Shown here: positions 8,926 through 18,355 of the stretch, piece after piece
How positions within the stretch are numbered: the stretch's first letter is position 1
Layout of the letters: every line of letters begins with the position of its first letter
DNA from: Methylocapsa aurea
GTDB lineage: Bacteria; Pseudomonadota; Alphaproteobacteria; Rhizobiales; Beijerinckiaceae
Assembly (NCBI RefSeq): GCF_000746085.1
Contig: NZ_JQKO01000020.1
Span: 1 to 63,783 of the forward strand
Length of the DNA: 63,783 nucleotides
Direction: 5' to 3'
Notes under the pieces: model-generated
The model's input: the letters and a program-made list of their open reading frames with translations, nothing else
Database searches by the model: none
What the model was told of the DNA's origin: nothing
Position numbers and translations under genes: made by a program

Positions 8926-10146
8926 ATGGGTGCGACTGATCAGGGCGATGCGCCCATTGTAGAGCCGAAGCCTGACGACGAAGGTCCGGACATGACCCTT
9001 CGCGCCTTGGAGCAGCGCATCCGGCAGCAGGAAATCCTGGCGGAGCTTGGCGTATCGGCGCTCCAGGGCGCTGCGCTGGATCAACTGCTGACGGACACCG
9101 TGCAACTCACCGCTGAAGGCCTGCGCGCCGAGTTTTGCAAGGTGCTCGAACTGATTCCATCGGAAAACCGCTTCCTCGTTCGTGCGGGCGTGGGTTGGAA
9201 TCCGGGCATCATCGGCGTTGCGAGCGTCGGCGCGGACCTCGCTTCTCCCGCAGGATTCGCCCTGCGAACCGGCAAACCCGTCATTTCGAACCATCTCGAG
9301 AACGAAGAGCGATTTAGGACGCCCGAAATACTTCAGCAGCACGGCGTCCGTCGCGCCATGAACGTCATTTTGCAGGGCGACGGAAGGCCGTTCGGGGTTT
9401 TAGAGGTCGACAGCCGTTCTGAAAACGAATTCGTGGAGCACGATCTCGCGTTCTTGCAGGGCGCGGCCAATATTCTAGGCATGGCGATCGAGCGGGAGCG
9501 ACACGAGCGCAGACTCAAGGCAGCGCTGAAGCGAGATCAGGTGCTTCTTAAAGAGATGAATCACCGGGTCAAGAACAGCCTGGCGATCGTCGGGAGCATG
9601 CTGCACCTTCAAGCCAGAGAAGTCGGCAATGAGGAACTGGCGGGACATCTGAATGAGGCGTCGCGACGGGTGGCGGCTGTTGGGAGAGCTCATGACCAGA
9701 TCTTCTACGGATCAGACGTAGAGCGGATGGACATTGGCAAGTATATTCAAGCGGTTTGCAAGGATTTGGATGAGAGCGTCCTCCACTGCGACGTTTCCAC
9801 CGACGTGGAGGAGGGAATTGAGATTTCGACCGACAGGGCCATCGCGACTGCGATGATCGTCAATGAGCTCATCGCGAACGCCGCTAAATACGCGTATCCA
9901 AATCAATCTGGCGGAACGATCTTCATCAAGGTTTCCCGTTCAGGAGAGAGGGATTTTGCCGTCGCTGTTCGCGATCAAGGCGCCGGACTGCCCGCAAACT
10001 TCGCGCTTAATAGCGCCAAGGGACTGGGCATGCGCATTATCACTTCCTTTGCGCAGCAATTGAACGCAACCATTGCGGTGCGTCCTCAAAATCCCGGGAC
10101 GGAATTCGCGGTTTGCATTCCGCTCGGGGTCCCATCCACCCGGTAG
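8926..10146 (+). CDS. GAF-domain sensor histidine kinase (HWE/HisKA_2 type)
   Basis: Soluble sensor kinase of about 406 residues without membrane segments. An N-terminal coiled segment is followed by a GAF domain (about residues 20-185; SENRFLVRAGVGW and RRAMNVILQGDGRPFGVLEV are typical). A HisKA_2 dimerisation box holds the phosphorylatable His near residue 213 in MNHRVKNSLAIVGSMLHLQ. The ATPase domain shows NELIANAAKYAYP and DQGAGLP..GLGMRI. Start is ATG 8926 or the TTG six bases upstream. No response regulator is adjacent, so it is an orphan kinase. Proteins of this class often feed the alphaproteobacterial general stress response (PhyR) or light/redox sensing; the ligand here is unknown. 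Confidence 0.9.
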   Translation: MGATDQGDAPIVEPKPDDEGPDMTLRALEQRIRQQEILAELGVSALQGAALDQLLTDTVQLTAEGLRAEFCKVLELIPSENRFLVRAGVGWNPGIIGVASVGADLASPAGFALRTGKPVISNHLENEERFRTPEILQQHGVRRAMNVILQGDGRPFGVLEVDSRSENEFVEHDLAFLQGAANILGMAIERERHERRLKAALKRDQVLLKEMNHRVKNSLAIVGSMLHLQAREVGNEELAGHLNEASRRVAAVGRAHDQIFYGSDVERMDIGKYIQAVCKDLDESVLHCDVSTDVEEGIEISTDRAIATAMIVNELIANAAKYAYPNQSGGTIFIKVSRSGERDFAVAVRDQGAGLPANFALNSAKGLGMRIITSFAQQLNATIAVRPQNPGTEFAVCIPLGVPSTR

Positions 10147-10158
10147 ACCATCACCGAC

Positions 10159-11040
10159 TCATCGGTTCTTTGCCCCCGAATGGGGGCGGGCCGCCTTCTG
10201 ACTCTCGATCCGGTACGGATGGGCCGGATAAACGCCCAGAATTTTCAACTCCTTGCAGAAAAACGCGAGTTCCTCCAGCGCCCCCGCGAGTGCCGGCTCC
10301 TCGGGATGGCCATCGACATCGGCCAGAAATTGGGTGGCGGTGAATTCGCCTTCGACCATATAGCTTTCGAGCTTGGTCATATTGACGCCATTGGTGGCGA
10401 AGCCGCCGAGCGCCTTGTAGAGCGCCGCCGGCACATTGCGGACCCGGAACACAAAGCTCGTCACGGTTGGCTCCGCCCTGGGCCGCGCCCATTTGGGGCT
10501 TTTCGAAAGCACGACGAAACGCGTGGTGTTATGCGGCTCGTCCTCGATGTCGGCTTTGAGCACGTCGAGCCCGTAGATCTCGGCGGCCAGACTTGTCGCG
10601 ATCGAGGCGCGCGACGCGTCGCCCCATTCCGCCACCTCCCGGGCGGAGCCCGCGGTGTCGCCCGTCACATGCGCCGCAAGGCCCAGCTTGCGAATGATCT
10701 TGCGGCACTGGCCGAGGGCGTGAACATGGCTATAGACGGATGCGATCGCATTCAGCCTCGCGCCCTTGAGGCCAAGCAATTGAAAATGAATCGGCAGGAA
10801 ATATTCGCCGACGACATAGAGGCTGGCGCTCGGCAGCAGGTGGTGGATATCGGCGACGCGGCCGGCGATTGAATTCTCGATAGGAATCATGCCGAGCCCG
10901 GCGGCGCCCTCCGTGATCGCGGTCAGCGCATCCTCGAATGTGGCGCAGGGGAGGGGCTCCCACTCCGGATAGACATTCTTGCAGGCGATATGGGAATTGG
11001 CGCCGGGCTCGCCCTGATAGGCGATCTTAGGGACGGTCAT
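10159..11040 (-). CDS. pheA: prephenate dehydratase
   Basis: Converts prephenate to phenylpyruvate in phenylalanine synthesis. 293 residues starting at the ATG complementary to 11038-11040 (MTVPKIAYQGEPGANS), with GAGAGG about 11 bases upstream. The PDT catalytic part includes GMIPIENSIAGRV and the essential Thr-Arg-Phe in NTTRFVVLS. A C-terminal ACT domain (from about residue 195, SFVFRVRNVPAALYKALGGF, then KLESYMVEGEF) would give phenylalanine feedback control. There is no fused chorismate mutase, as usual in alphaproteobacteria. It converges with the histidine kinase gene, with 12 bases between the stops. Confidence 0.95.
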   Translation of the reverse strand: MTVPKIAYQGEPGANSHIACKNVYPEWEPLPCATFEDALTAITEGAAGLGMIPIENSIAGRVADIHHLLPSASLYVVGEYFLPIHFQLLGLKGARLNAIASVYSHVHALGQCRKIIRKLGLAAHVTGDTAGSAREVAEWGDASRASIATSLAAEIYGLDVLKADIEDEPHNTTRFVVLSKSPKWARPRAEPTVTSFVFRVRNVPAALYKALGGFATNGVNMTKLESYMVEGEFTATQFLADVDGHPEEPALAGALEELAFFCKELKILGVYPAHPYRIESQKAARPHSGAKNR

Positions 11041-11301
11041 TTTCTGCGGAAACCTCTCGCGCAAGCTGAAACCCGTAAGCCTATGGCATGTTCTGGAGCA
11101 ACAGAAAACGCCGTGGCGCGGTTCTCGCTAAGCAGCTCGCGTCGCCAAGAAGCTTGGGCGAGAGCGGCCGGCGACAAAAAGTAGCACAGGGCGCCGCTTC
11201 ATTTATGTTGCATTGCAATGCAGATGGCGTTTAATCAATGCTGCGCTGCAGCGACCGTCCAGGTTCCGCTTTGATTCGGGTTTGGGCGCCGCAGAGCGCC
11301 G

Positions 11302-11416
11302 AGAGCGCCTCCCGATTGGATCGACTCATCTGATCGAAAGGGAATCGCCTCAGAGTCAAAGGGTTGGAGCATGTCGCAAGCGAAACAGTCGATTGGTTTT
11401 TTAAGAACATGCTCTT
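11302..11416 (+). repeat. intergenic palindromic repeat, family A
   Basis: Starts GAGCGCCTCCCGATTGGATC and ends AAGAACATGCTCTT, matching the boundaries of the copy at 28542. It lies between pheA and the cytochrome-like gene and runs into the region just upstream of that gene. The remaining gap (11041-11301) shows no gene. Confidence 0.7.
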
Positions 11417-11472
11417 TGTCAAATGGAATGAACTCTAACAGCAGAGCTCCTTTGGTGGAATGTGGTGCGAAA

Positions 11473-12102
11473 ATGCGAATGTCCTTTTTCGAATTCAGTA
11501 AACTTGCCAGCGGTCTCCTCTTTGCAGTCGCCTTGGCCATGTCGCTGTCGGTCGTTTCGGATCGCATCTTCTCCCATGTGAAGCTGGCGAAGCCGGCCTA
11601 TAATATTTCTGTAGCGACCGATGGACGGAGCACGCAAGGCGCCGCCGGAGCCCAGGCCGCCGCACAAGCCGCGCAACCTTCCGAAAGCGTTGCCGCTGCG
11701 AGCAATGCGCAGAGCCCGGAAAATATTGCGCAGGCCCCGACCGTCGCTCTCGCCAGCGATTCGGCGACGACGGAAGGGAAAACCGCCGAGCGCGACGCCA
11801 ATGCCTGCAGCGACTGCGACCATCTCGAAAAAGGCGTTGCCGCCAAAGCCGGCCCGCCGCTTTTCGCCATCGTCGACCATCCAAAAGCTGCCGTCGCAGG
11901 CTTGGCGCGCTCAAATGCGAGGAAACCCGCGGACGCCAATTGGACCGTTGACGATCTCGATCAGTTCCTCGCCAATCCGAAAGTCGCCGCCAGCGTCACA
12001 AAAGCGACCTATGCGGGCGCTCGGGACCTCGGCAAACGGGCCGACATGATCGAATATTTGCGCATTTTGTCGGATCATCCCCGCCGGGTCTCCGCGAAAT
12101 GA
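11473..12102 (+). CDS. membrane-anchored cytochrome c homologue with degenerate heme site
   Basis: A 209-residue protein starting at ATG 11473 (MRMSFFEFSK; upstream in-frame ATGs at 11371 and 11428 fall in or next to a repeat). An uncleaved-looking N-terminal helix is followed by an Ala/Gln/Ser-rich linker of about 75 residues, then a class I cytochrome c fold: ACSDCDHLEKG, GPPLFAIVDHPKAAVAGLA, WTVDDLDQFLANPK, TYAGARDLGKRADMIEYLR. The heme motif CXXCH reads C-S-D-C-D-H, with Asp at the His position and His one residue later, and the usual axial Met in GTKM is Ala (VTKATYAG). The architecture resembles CycM-type membrane cytochromes. Loss of heme binding or an altered attachment is possible. 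The frame is intact, so it is not an obvious pseudogene. Confidence 0.8.
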   Translation: MRMSFFEFSKLASGLLFAVALAMSLSVVSDRIFSHVKLAKPAYNISVATDGRSTQGAAGAQAAAQAAQPSESVAAASNAQSPENIAQAPTVALASDSATTEGKTAERDANACSDCDHLEKGVAAKAGPPLFAIVDHPKAAVAGLARSNARKPADANWTVDDLDQFLANPKVAASVTKATYAGARDLGKRADMIEYLRILSDHPRRVSAK

Positions 12103-12166
12103 CATGATCCCAAAAAGGCGCCGGTTTTCCGACAAGATCATGCGCCAAAACAAAGAGATAGAGCCG
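12102..12166 (+). repeat. Rhizobiales-type intergenic repeat (ATGATC...GGTTTTC...GATCATG)
   Basis: Imperfect inverted repeat beginning CATGATCCCAAAAAGGCGCC, with CGGTTTTCCGACAAGATCATG and a trailing AAAACAAAGAGATAGAGC. This is a variant of a repeat common downstream of genes in Rhizobiales; a better copy is at 57478. It lies directly after the cytochrome-like gene. Confidence 0.6.
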
Positions 12167-12353
12167 CATTTCTGATTGCTCATGAGTTGAACGCGGCTCC
12201 CCTCATCTCGTCTTGCTTGAAATGCCGGGTTCCCGCCCGGCATTTCCGCGTCTATCATGGCGTGAAGCGGGTTGGCGTTTTTGACCAGAATCCCGACATA
12301 AACATGCTCAATCATGCGGGAGCCGGACGAATCACCACCTTTCGCCTTCCGCC

Positions 12354-12471
12354 TAGAGCTTGCTGCGAAATAGTTGATCGACTTTTTCGGTCAAAACATG
12401 TTCCAACTCTTTGAAATTGAGCGCTTCCCGATCAGATGATTCCATCTGATCGGGAAGCGTTCCAGAGCCGA
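12354..12471 (-). repeat. intergenic palindromic repeat, family A, reverse orientation
   Basis: Read on the minus strand it matches the copy at 28542: GCGCTTCCCGATCAGATGGA with its inverted partner ATCTGATCGGGAAGCGCTC, then AAAGAGTTGGAACATG and AAAAGTCGATCAACT. The hairpin at about 12420-12459 is nearly perfect. It sits just upstream of yejA. Confidence 0.75.
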
Positions 12472-12531
12472 CTTAGCGCCTCGAGGCCATTTTTGACCGC
12501 TAAATACTCTTTGCCCGAATTTTCTGCGCCG

Positions 12532-14406
12532 ATGGATGTCCGGCCGTCGCGCCGCTCCGTCTTGGGTCTTGCTATCGGCGGGCTGGTTCTGCCGCCGCTC
12601 TTCAGCCGCTCCACGGAAGCTTTGGCTGAAGAGGTCGAGGTCCATGGACTGTCGGTATTCGGAGATCTCGCGCTTCCGCCTGATTTCGCCCATCTGGCCT
12701 ATGTCAATCCGGCGGCGCCGAAGGGCGGCGAGATCGTGCTCCAGTCCAGCTCTATTTCGGGCAACCAGAACTTCACCACATTCAATACGCTGAACAGCTA
12801 TATCCTAAAGGGCGACGGCGCCGCGGGAATGGGGCTCATCTTCGATTCGCTCATGACCGGAAACGGCGACGAGGCGGATTCGCTTTATGGCCTTGTGGCG
12901 CGCGCCGTGCGGATCTCGCCCGACAAAAATATCTATCGCTTCCTCTTGCGCAAAGAGGCGCGCTTTCACGATGGCTCGCCGCTGACCGCGCGGGACGTGG
13001 CTTTTTCTCTAAACGTCTTGAAAGCCAAGGGTCATCCCTCGCTTCGGCAACCTTTGCGCGATCTCGACGCCGCCGAGGCCGAGGCCGAGGACATCGTTTT
13101 GGTGCGGTTGAAGCCGCATCATAGCCGCGAGGCCATATTGATGGTCGCGGGATTGCCGATCTTCAGCGCCGCCTATTATCAAACCCATCCCTTCGACGAG
13201 ACGACGCTGGAGCCGCCGCTCGGATCGAGCGCCTATAAAGTCGGGACATTCGATCAGGGCCACTTCATTTCCTTCGAGCGGGTCCCCGATTACTGGGGCC
13301 GGAATTTGCCGATCAATCTCGGCCAAGCGAATTTCGGCAAAATCCGGTTCGAATATTTTTCCGACCGCAAGGTGGCTTTCGAGGCTTTCAAGGCGGGGCT
13401 GTTCACCTTCCGCGAGGAATTCACCTCCACCGTCTGGGCGACCGGCTATGACTTCGCCGCCGCCAAAGACGGCCGCGTCAAGCGCGAGACCCTCCCTGAT
13501 GAGTCGCCATTGGGAACGCAGGGCTGGTTCTTCAACTTGCGGCGGGACAAGTTCAAGGACGCCCGGATCCGCGAGGCGATCAGCCTCGCTTTCGATTTCG
13601 AATGGACCAACGCCAATATCATGTATGGCGTCTATGCGCGCACCACGTCCTTTTTCCAGAACTCTCCGATGGCGGCGCAAGGCAAGCCCGCGCCGGAGGA
13701 GCTTGCGATACTCGAGCCCTACCGGAGTCAACTCTCAGCCGAGGTGTTTGGCGAGGTCTATGCGCCGCCGGTTTCCGACGGTTCGGGACAGGACCGCGCG
13801 CTTTTGCGCCGCGCCAGCGCGCTGTTTGCGGCGGCCGGATGCCAGCGGCAGGGCACAAGCCTGACCTTGCCGGATGGGAAGCCGTTTGAAATCGAATTTC
13901 TGGATTTCGACAATTCGCTCGAGCCGCATACGGCGCCTTTCATCAAGAACCTGAAGCTGCTCGGCGTCGAGGCTCGCTATCGCGTGGTCGACGCGGCGCA
14001 ATACAAACGCCGCACCGATGCTTTCGATTATGACGTCGTGACGTCGCGGTTTGGCTTTGGGCTCACGCCGGGGGAGGGCATGCGCTCGGTCTTCGGTTCG
14101 GAATCAGCCGGCATGCCCGGATCGAGAAATGTCTCCGGCATCCAGAATAAAGTCGTCGACGCCTTGATCGAAAAGGCGCTGGTCGTCGAGACGCGCGAGG
14201 AGCTGACCTTCATCTGCCGCGCGATCGATCGCATTTTGCGGGCCGGCCATTCCTGGACGCCGATGTGGAACAAGCCCAATCATCTCGTCGCCTATTGGGA
14301 CCTTTTCAGCCGTCCGGAGCGCGGTCCCCGCTATGACATCGGCGTGGTCTCTACCTGGTGGTATGATGAAGAAAAAGCCAAACGCGTTAATCTTGCTGGC
14401 CGTTGA
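12532..14406 (+). CDS. yejA: peptide ABC transporter periplasmic binding protein, Tat-exported (YejA-like)
   Basis: Extracellular solute-binding protein family 5, 624 residues from ATG 12532. The N-terminus MDVRPSRRSVLGLAIGGLVL is a twin-arginine signal. Family features include the LAYVNPAAPKGGEI segment, FDSLMTGNGDEADSLYGLVA and the closing GPRYDIGVVSTWWYD. YejA binds oligopeptides and, in enterobacteria, microcin C-like peptides in the periplasm. An in-frame ATG at 12436 falls inside the repeat and is unlikely. yejB starts nine bases after the stop, so yejABEF is one operon. Confidence 0.92.
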   Translation: MDVRPSRRSVLGLAIGGLVLPPLFSRSTEALAEEVEVHGLSVFGDLALPPDFAHLAYVNPAAPKGGEIVLQSSSISGNQNFTTFNTLNSYILKGDGAAGMGLIFDSLMTGNGDEADSLYGLVARAVRISPDKNIYRFLLRKEARFHDGSPLTARDVAFSLNVLKAKGHPSLRQPLRDLDAAEAEAEDIVLVRLKPHHSREAILMVAGLPIFSAAYYQTHPFDETTLEPPLGSSAYKVGTFDQGHFISFERVPDYWGRNLPINLGQANFGKIRFEYFSDRKVAFEAFKAGLFTFREEFTSTVWATGYDFAAAKDGRVKRETLPDESPLGTQGWFFNLRRDKFKDARIREAISLAFDFEWTNANIMYGVYARTTSFFQNSPMAAQGKPAPEELAILEPYRSQLSAEVFGEVYAPPVSDGSGQDRALLRRASALFAAAGCQRQGTSLTLPDGKPFEIEFLDFDNSLEPHTAPFIKNLKLLGVEARYRVVDAAQYKRRTDAFDYDVVTSRFGFGLTPGEGMRSVFGSESAGMPGSRNVSGIQNKVVDALIEKALVVETREELTFICRAIDRILRAGHSWTPMWNKPNHLVAYWDLFSRPERGPRYDIGVVSTWWYDEEKAKRVNLAGR

Positions 14407-14415
14407 CGGAGCCTG

Positions 14416-15507
14416 ATGTTCGCTTATATCGCCCGCCGCGTCCTCCTCATGATTCCGACGATTTTCGGAATCCTGCTCATCTCGTTCATGATTGTGCAAT
14501 TTGCGCCCGGCGGGCCGGTCGAGCGCGTTCTTGCGCAATTGCAGGGGGTCGATTCCGGGGCCACCGCGCATTTTGGCGGCGGCGGTGAAATTGGCGCCGC
14601 TGCCGGGGGCGCCGACTTTTCTTCGAAATATCGCGGCGCCCAGGGGCTCGATCCGAAATTCATCGCCGAACTCGAAAAGCAATTCGGATTCGACAAGCCG
14701 GCCTATGAGCGTTTCCTCCTGATGCTCGAGAATTACGCCACGTTCCAGTTCGGGCGGTCTTATTTCCGCGACGTGCCGGTTCTTCAACTCATCAAGGAAA
14801 AGCTTCCGGTCTCGATTTCGCTCGGACTTTGGATGACGCTTCTTTCCTATGCGATTTCAATTCCGCTCGGGATCAAGAAGGCGGTGACCGATGGTTCGCG
14901 CTTCGACATCTGGACCTCCGCCGTCGTCATCACCGGCTATGCGATCCCCGGCTTTCTTTTCGCGATCCTTCTCATCGTGCTTTTTTGCGGCGGCTCGTTC
15001 TGGCAAATTTTTCCGTTGCGCGGACTGACTTCGGAGAACTGGCCGCAGCTCTCACTCTTCGGCAAGGTCACGGATTATTTCTGGCACATTACCTTGCCGG
15101 TTGCGTCGCTGACGCTCGGCGCCTTCGCGACATCGACCTTCTTGACCAAGAATTCGTTTCTTGACGAGATCCGCAAGCAATATGTTCAGACGGCGCGGAT
15201 GAAGGGCCTCAGCGAAAGGCGGGTGCTCTATGGCCATGTGTTTCGCAACGCCATGATGATTGTCGTCGCGGGCTTTCCGGGCGCCTTCATCGCCGCGTTT
15301 CTTGGCGGCTCCCTCTTGATCGAGACGATCTTTTCGCTTGACGGCCTGGGTCTGCTTTCGTTCGAATCGATCGTCAATCGGGATTATCCGGTTGTTTTCG
15401 CCAATCTTTACATTCTCTCGCTGCTTGGCCTCGTCGTGAATCTGCTTTCCGATTTGATCTATATGTGGATCGATCCGCGCATCGACTTCTCGACGCGTGA
15501 GGTCTAG
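14416..15507 (+). CDS. yejB: peptide ABC transporter permease (YejB-like)
   Basis: Inner-membrane permease of the peptide importer, 363 residues, BPD_transp_1 family. It has the N-terminal helix RRVLLMIPTIFGILLISFMI, a large periplasmic loop (about residues 35-130) with a Gly/Ala-rich part, and five further helices. The EAA coupling loop is around QTARMKGLSERRVLYGHVFRN reading to FPGAF. It resembles DppB/OppB but has the longer loop of YejB. The stop is three bases before the yejE start. Confidence 0.93.
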   Translation: MFAYIARRVLLMIPTIFGILLISFMIVQFAPGGPVERVLAQLQGVDSGATAHFGGGGEIGAAAGGADFSSKYRGAQGLDPKFIAELEKQFGFDKPAYERFLLMLENYATFQFGRSYFRDVPVLQLIKEKLPVSISLGLWMTLLSYAISIPLGIKKAVTDGSRFDIWTSAVVITGYAIPGFLFAILLIVLFCGGSFWQIFPLRGLTSENWPQLSLFGKVTDYFWHITLPVASLTLGAFATSTFLTKNSFLDEIRKQYVQTARMKGLSERRVLYGHVFRNAMMIVVAGFPGAFIAAFLGGSLLIETIFSLDGLGLLSFESIVNRDYPVVFANLYILSLLGLVVNLLSDLIYMWIDPRIDFSTREV

Positions 15508-15510
15508 GCG

Positions 15511-16686
15511 ATGAGCGCGCCTCTGTTGCGCAGCGCCCTTGCAGGGCCGCGCCTCGCGCCTCCCGAGCCGAGGCAGGGATGGCTCCATTTGAGCCCGATC
15601 AACCGGCGCCGCCTCAGCAATTTCCAAAGCCATCGGCGCGGGCTTTGGTCGTTCTGGATCTTTATGGTCCTCTTTGTCCTATCGCTTTTTGCCGAATTCA
15701 TTGCCAACGACCGGCCGATCCTCGTCGTCTATAAGGGCGAGGTCCTGTTGCCGATTCTGCATGATTATCCGGAAGAAAAATTCGGCGGCTTCCTCGCAAG
15801 GACCGATTACCGCGACCAGGTGATCGCCAAGGAGATCGACGACCATGGCTTCATGGTCTGGCCGCCGATTCGCTATTCCTACAAGACGATCAACCGGCAA
15901 TTGCCGACGCCCGCGCCGTCGCCGCCGACCTGGATGCTCAGCCAAGCCCAATGCAAGAGCGCGGCGGCGCGTTTCAGCAAAAGCGATCCGGACGGCGGCT
16001 GCAACGGCATCGAGTGGAACTGGCTCGGCACCGACGATCAAGGCCGCGACGTTCTGGCGAGGCTGATCTACGGCTTTCGCCTTTCGCTCCTGTTCGGCCT
16101 GACCTTGGCGGGCGTGTCCTCGGTGATCGGGATTGCCGCCGGGGCGGTGCAGGGCTATTTCGGCGGTTGGACCGATCTGGTTTTTCAGCGCTTCATTGAA
16201 ATATGGTCATCGCTGCCGCATCTCTATTTGCTGATCATTATTTCCTCGATCATCACGCCGAGCTTTTTCGTGCTGCTCGGCATCCTGCTTCTGTTTTCGT
16301 GGGTCAATCTGGTGCATGTCGTGCGCGCCGAATGCCTGCGCACGCGCAATTTCGAATATGTGAACGCCGCGCGGGCGCTGGGGCTGACCAATGCCGCGAT
16401 CATCTTCAAACATGTCCTGCCCAATGCGATGGTGGCGACGCTGACCTTCCTGCCCTTCGTCCTCAATGGGTCGATAACCACCCTGACGGCGCTGGACTTT
16501 CTCGGCTTCGGCCTGCCGCCCGGCTCGCCCTCGCTCGGCGAGCTTTTGCTGCAGGGAAAGTCCAATCTGCAGGCGCCCTGGCTCGGCCTCACCGGCTTTA
16601 TCGTAATCGCCGCCATGCTATCGCTGCTGATCTTCATCGGGGAAGCCGTCCGCGATGCGTTTGATCCGCGCAAGACGTTGCAATAG
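15511..16686 (+). CDS. yejE: peptide ABC transporter permease (YejE-like)
   Basis: Second permease subunit, 391 residues, OppC/DppC-like. A cytoplasmic N-terminal tail precedes the first helix (about residues 45-65). A long periplasmic loop includes FGGFLARTDYRDQVI and CNGIEWNWLGTDDQGRDV, the latter diagnostic of OppC-type permeases. Five helices follow, with the coupling motif in NAARALGLTNAAIIFKHVLP. It is translationally close to yejB and followed 27 bases later by yejF. Confidence 0.94.
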   Translation: MSAPLLRSALAGPRLAPPEPRQGWLHLSPINRRRLSNFQSHRRGLWSFWIFMVLFVLSLFAEFIANDRPILVVYKGEVLLPILHDYPEEKFGGFLARTDYRDQVIAKEIDDHGFMVWPPIRYSYKTINRQLPTPAPSPPTWMLSQAQCKSAAARFSKSDPDGGCNGIEWNWLGTDDQGRDVLARLIYGFRLSLLFGLTLAGVSSVIGIAAGAVQGYFGGWTDLVFQRFIEIWSSLPHLYLLIIISSIITPSFFVLLGILLLFSWVNLVHVVRAECLRTRNFEYVNAARALGLTNAAIIFKHVLPNAMVATLTFLPFVLNGSITTLTALDFLGFGLPPGSPSLGELLLQGKSNLQAPWLGLTGFIVIAAMLSLLIFIGEAVRDAFDPRKTLQ

Positions 16687-16713
16687 GGGCAGGAAAATTT
16701 ATGGACGCCCTTG

Positions 16714-18339
16714 ATGCCTGACGCGCCCCTCCTCGATGTCCGCGACCTGACCGTCGCTTTTCGGCAGGGCGCCCTGGAGACGCCCGCCGTCGACGGCGTC
16801 TCCTTCACGCTGGAGAAGGGGCGCACGCTCGCCCTTGTCGGAGAGTCGGGTTCGGGCAAATCGGTGACCGCGCTCTCGATCGTCCGACTGCTGCCTCCCG
16901 GCGTCGCGCCGCGCGGCAAGGCGCTGTTTCGGGGCGAAGATCTCTTGACCTGCAGCGAGGCGCGGCTTCGCGCCATTCGCGGCGCCAAGATCACCATGGT
17001 TTTCCAGGAGCCGATGACCTCGCTCAATCCGCTCCATACGATCGAGCGTCAGATCGGCGAAATTCTGGAGTTGCATGGCGCGCGCGGGGCGCAGAAAATC
17101 AGAGGCCGCATCGTCGAGCTTCTGGAGGAGGTCGGCATTGCCGACCCGGGCGAGCGTCTCGGCGCCTTCCCGCATCAATTGTCGGGCGGCCAGCGGCAGC
17201 GGGTGATGATCGCCATGGCGCTCGCCAACCGGCCAGACCTTTTCATCGCCGACGAGCCGACCACGGCGCTCGACGTCACCGTGCAGGCGCAGATCCTGGA
17301 CCTCTTGAAGGAGCTGCAAGCCCGCCATGGCATGGCGATGCTGTTCATCACCCATGACCTTAACATCGTGCGCAAGGTCGCCGACGATGTGGCGGTGATG
17401 CAAAAGGGCAAGATCGTCGAAGCTGGCGGCGTCGCGGAAATTTTCGCCGCGCCGCGTCACCCCTACACCAAGGCGCTGATCGCCGCCGAGCCGAAGGGAA
17501 TGCCGCCCAAGGTCGATCGCGCGGCGAAAACCATCCTCAGCGCGCAAGACCTTCGCGTCTGGTTCCCGATCAAGCGCGGCTTCTTTCGCCGGACGGTCGG
17601 CTTCGTCAAGGCGGTCGACGGCCTGTCGGTGACGGTCAGGGAAGGCGAGACGGTCGGCGTCGTTGGCGAATCGGGATCGGGCAAAACCACGCTGGGCCTT
17701 GCGCTCTTGCGACTCATTCGTTCGGAAGGCGCGATCGTCTTTCTTGGACGGCGGATCGACGGGCTGCGCTTCAAGGCGATGCGGCCGCTGCGGCGCGACA
17801 TGCAGATCGTGTTTCAGGACCCTTATGGCTCGCTCTCGCCGCGGCTTTCGGTGGCCGATATTGTCGCCGAAGGCCTCGGCGTCCAGGACAAGGCCCTGCC
17901 TTACGCGGACCGGCGCGAGATCGTCGCGCGCGCCCTGCATGACACCGGCCTCGATCCGGCGGCGATGGATCGCTATCCGCACGAGTTTTCCGGCGGCCAG
18001 CGGCAGCGCATCGCGATCGCGCGGGCGATGGTGCTCGAACCGAAATTCATCGTTCTCGATGAGCCGACCTCCGCCCTCGACATGTCGGTGCAGGCGCAGA
18101 TCGTCGATCTCTTGCGCGATCTGCAAAAGCGGCGCGGCCTCGCCTATCTTTTCATCAGCCACGACCTTAGGGTGGTCCGCGCCCTCTCCAGCGAAATCAT
18201 CGTGATGCGCCACGGCAAGGTCGTTGAGGCCGGTCCCGCCGCCGAACTTCTGGGCAATCCGCGCAGCGATTACACACGGGCGCTGTTCGCCGCGGCCTTC
18301 GACATCAAGGCCGAGGCGGGAGCGGCCTTGAGCGATTAG
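16714..18339 (+). CDS. yejF: peptide ABC transporter double ATP-binding protein (YejF-like)
   Basis: Fused ATPase of the Yej importer, 541 residues with two ABC domains. Domain 1 has Walker [11 protein letters not shown], signature [15 protein letters not shown] and Walker [13 protein letters not shown]. Domain 2 starts near residue 270 with [25 protein letters not shown] and [12 protein letters not shown]. Both carry the oligopeptide-transporter type inter-domain segment ([13 protein letters not shown]). ATG 16714 is preferred; TTG 16711 precedes it, and an ATG at 16701 is blocked by a stop. It is the last yej gene; deoB starts 16 bases later and may be co-transcribed. Confidence 0.95.
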   Translation: MPDAPLLDVRDLTVAFRQGALETPAVDGVSFTLEKGRTLALVGESGSGKSVTALSIVRLLPPGVAPRGKALFRGEDLLTCSEARLRAIRGAKITMVFQEPMTSLNPLHTIERQIGEILELHGARGAQKIRGRIVELLEEVGIADPGERLGAFPHQLSGGQRQRVMIAMALANRPDLFIADEPTTALDVTVQAQILDLLKELQARHGMAMLFITHDLNIVRKVADDVAVMQKGKIVEAGGVAEIFAAPRHPYTKALIAAEPKGMPPKVDRAAKTILSAQDLRVWFPIKRGFFRRTVGFVKAVDGLSVTVREGETVGVVGESGSGKTTLGLALLRLIRSEGAIVFLGRRIDGLRFKAMRPLRRDMQIVFQDPYGSLSPRLSVADIVAEGLGVQDKALPYADRREIVARALHDTGLDPAAMDRYPHEFSGGQRQRIAIARAMVLEPKFIVLDEPTSALDMSVQAQIVDLLRDLQKRRGLAYLFISHDLRVVRALSSEIIVMRHGKVVEAGPAAELLGNPRSDYTRALFAAAFDIKAEAGAALSD

Positions 18340-18355
18340 ATTTTAAGGCGAATCC

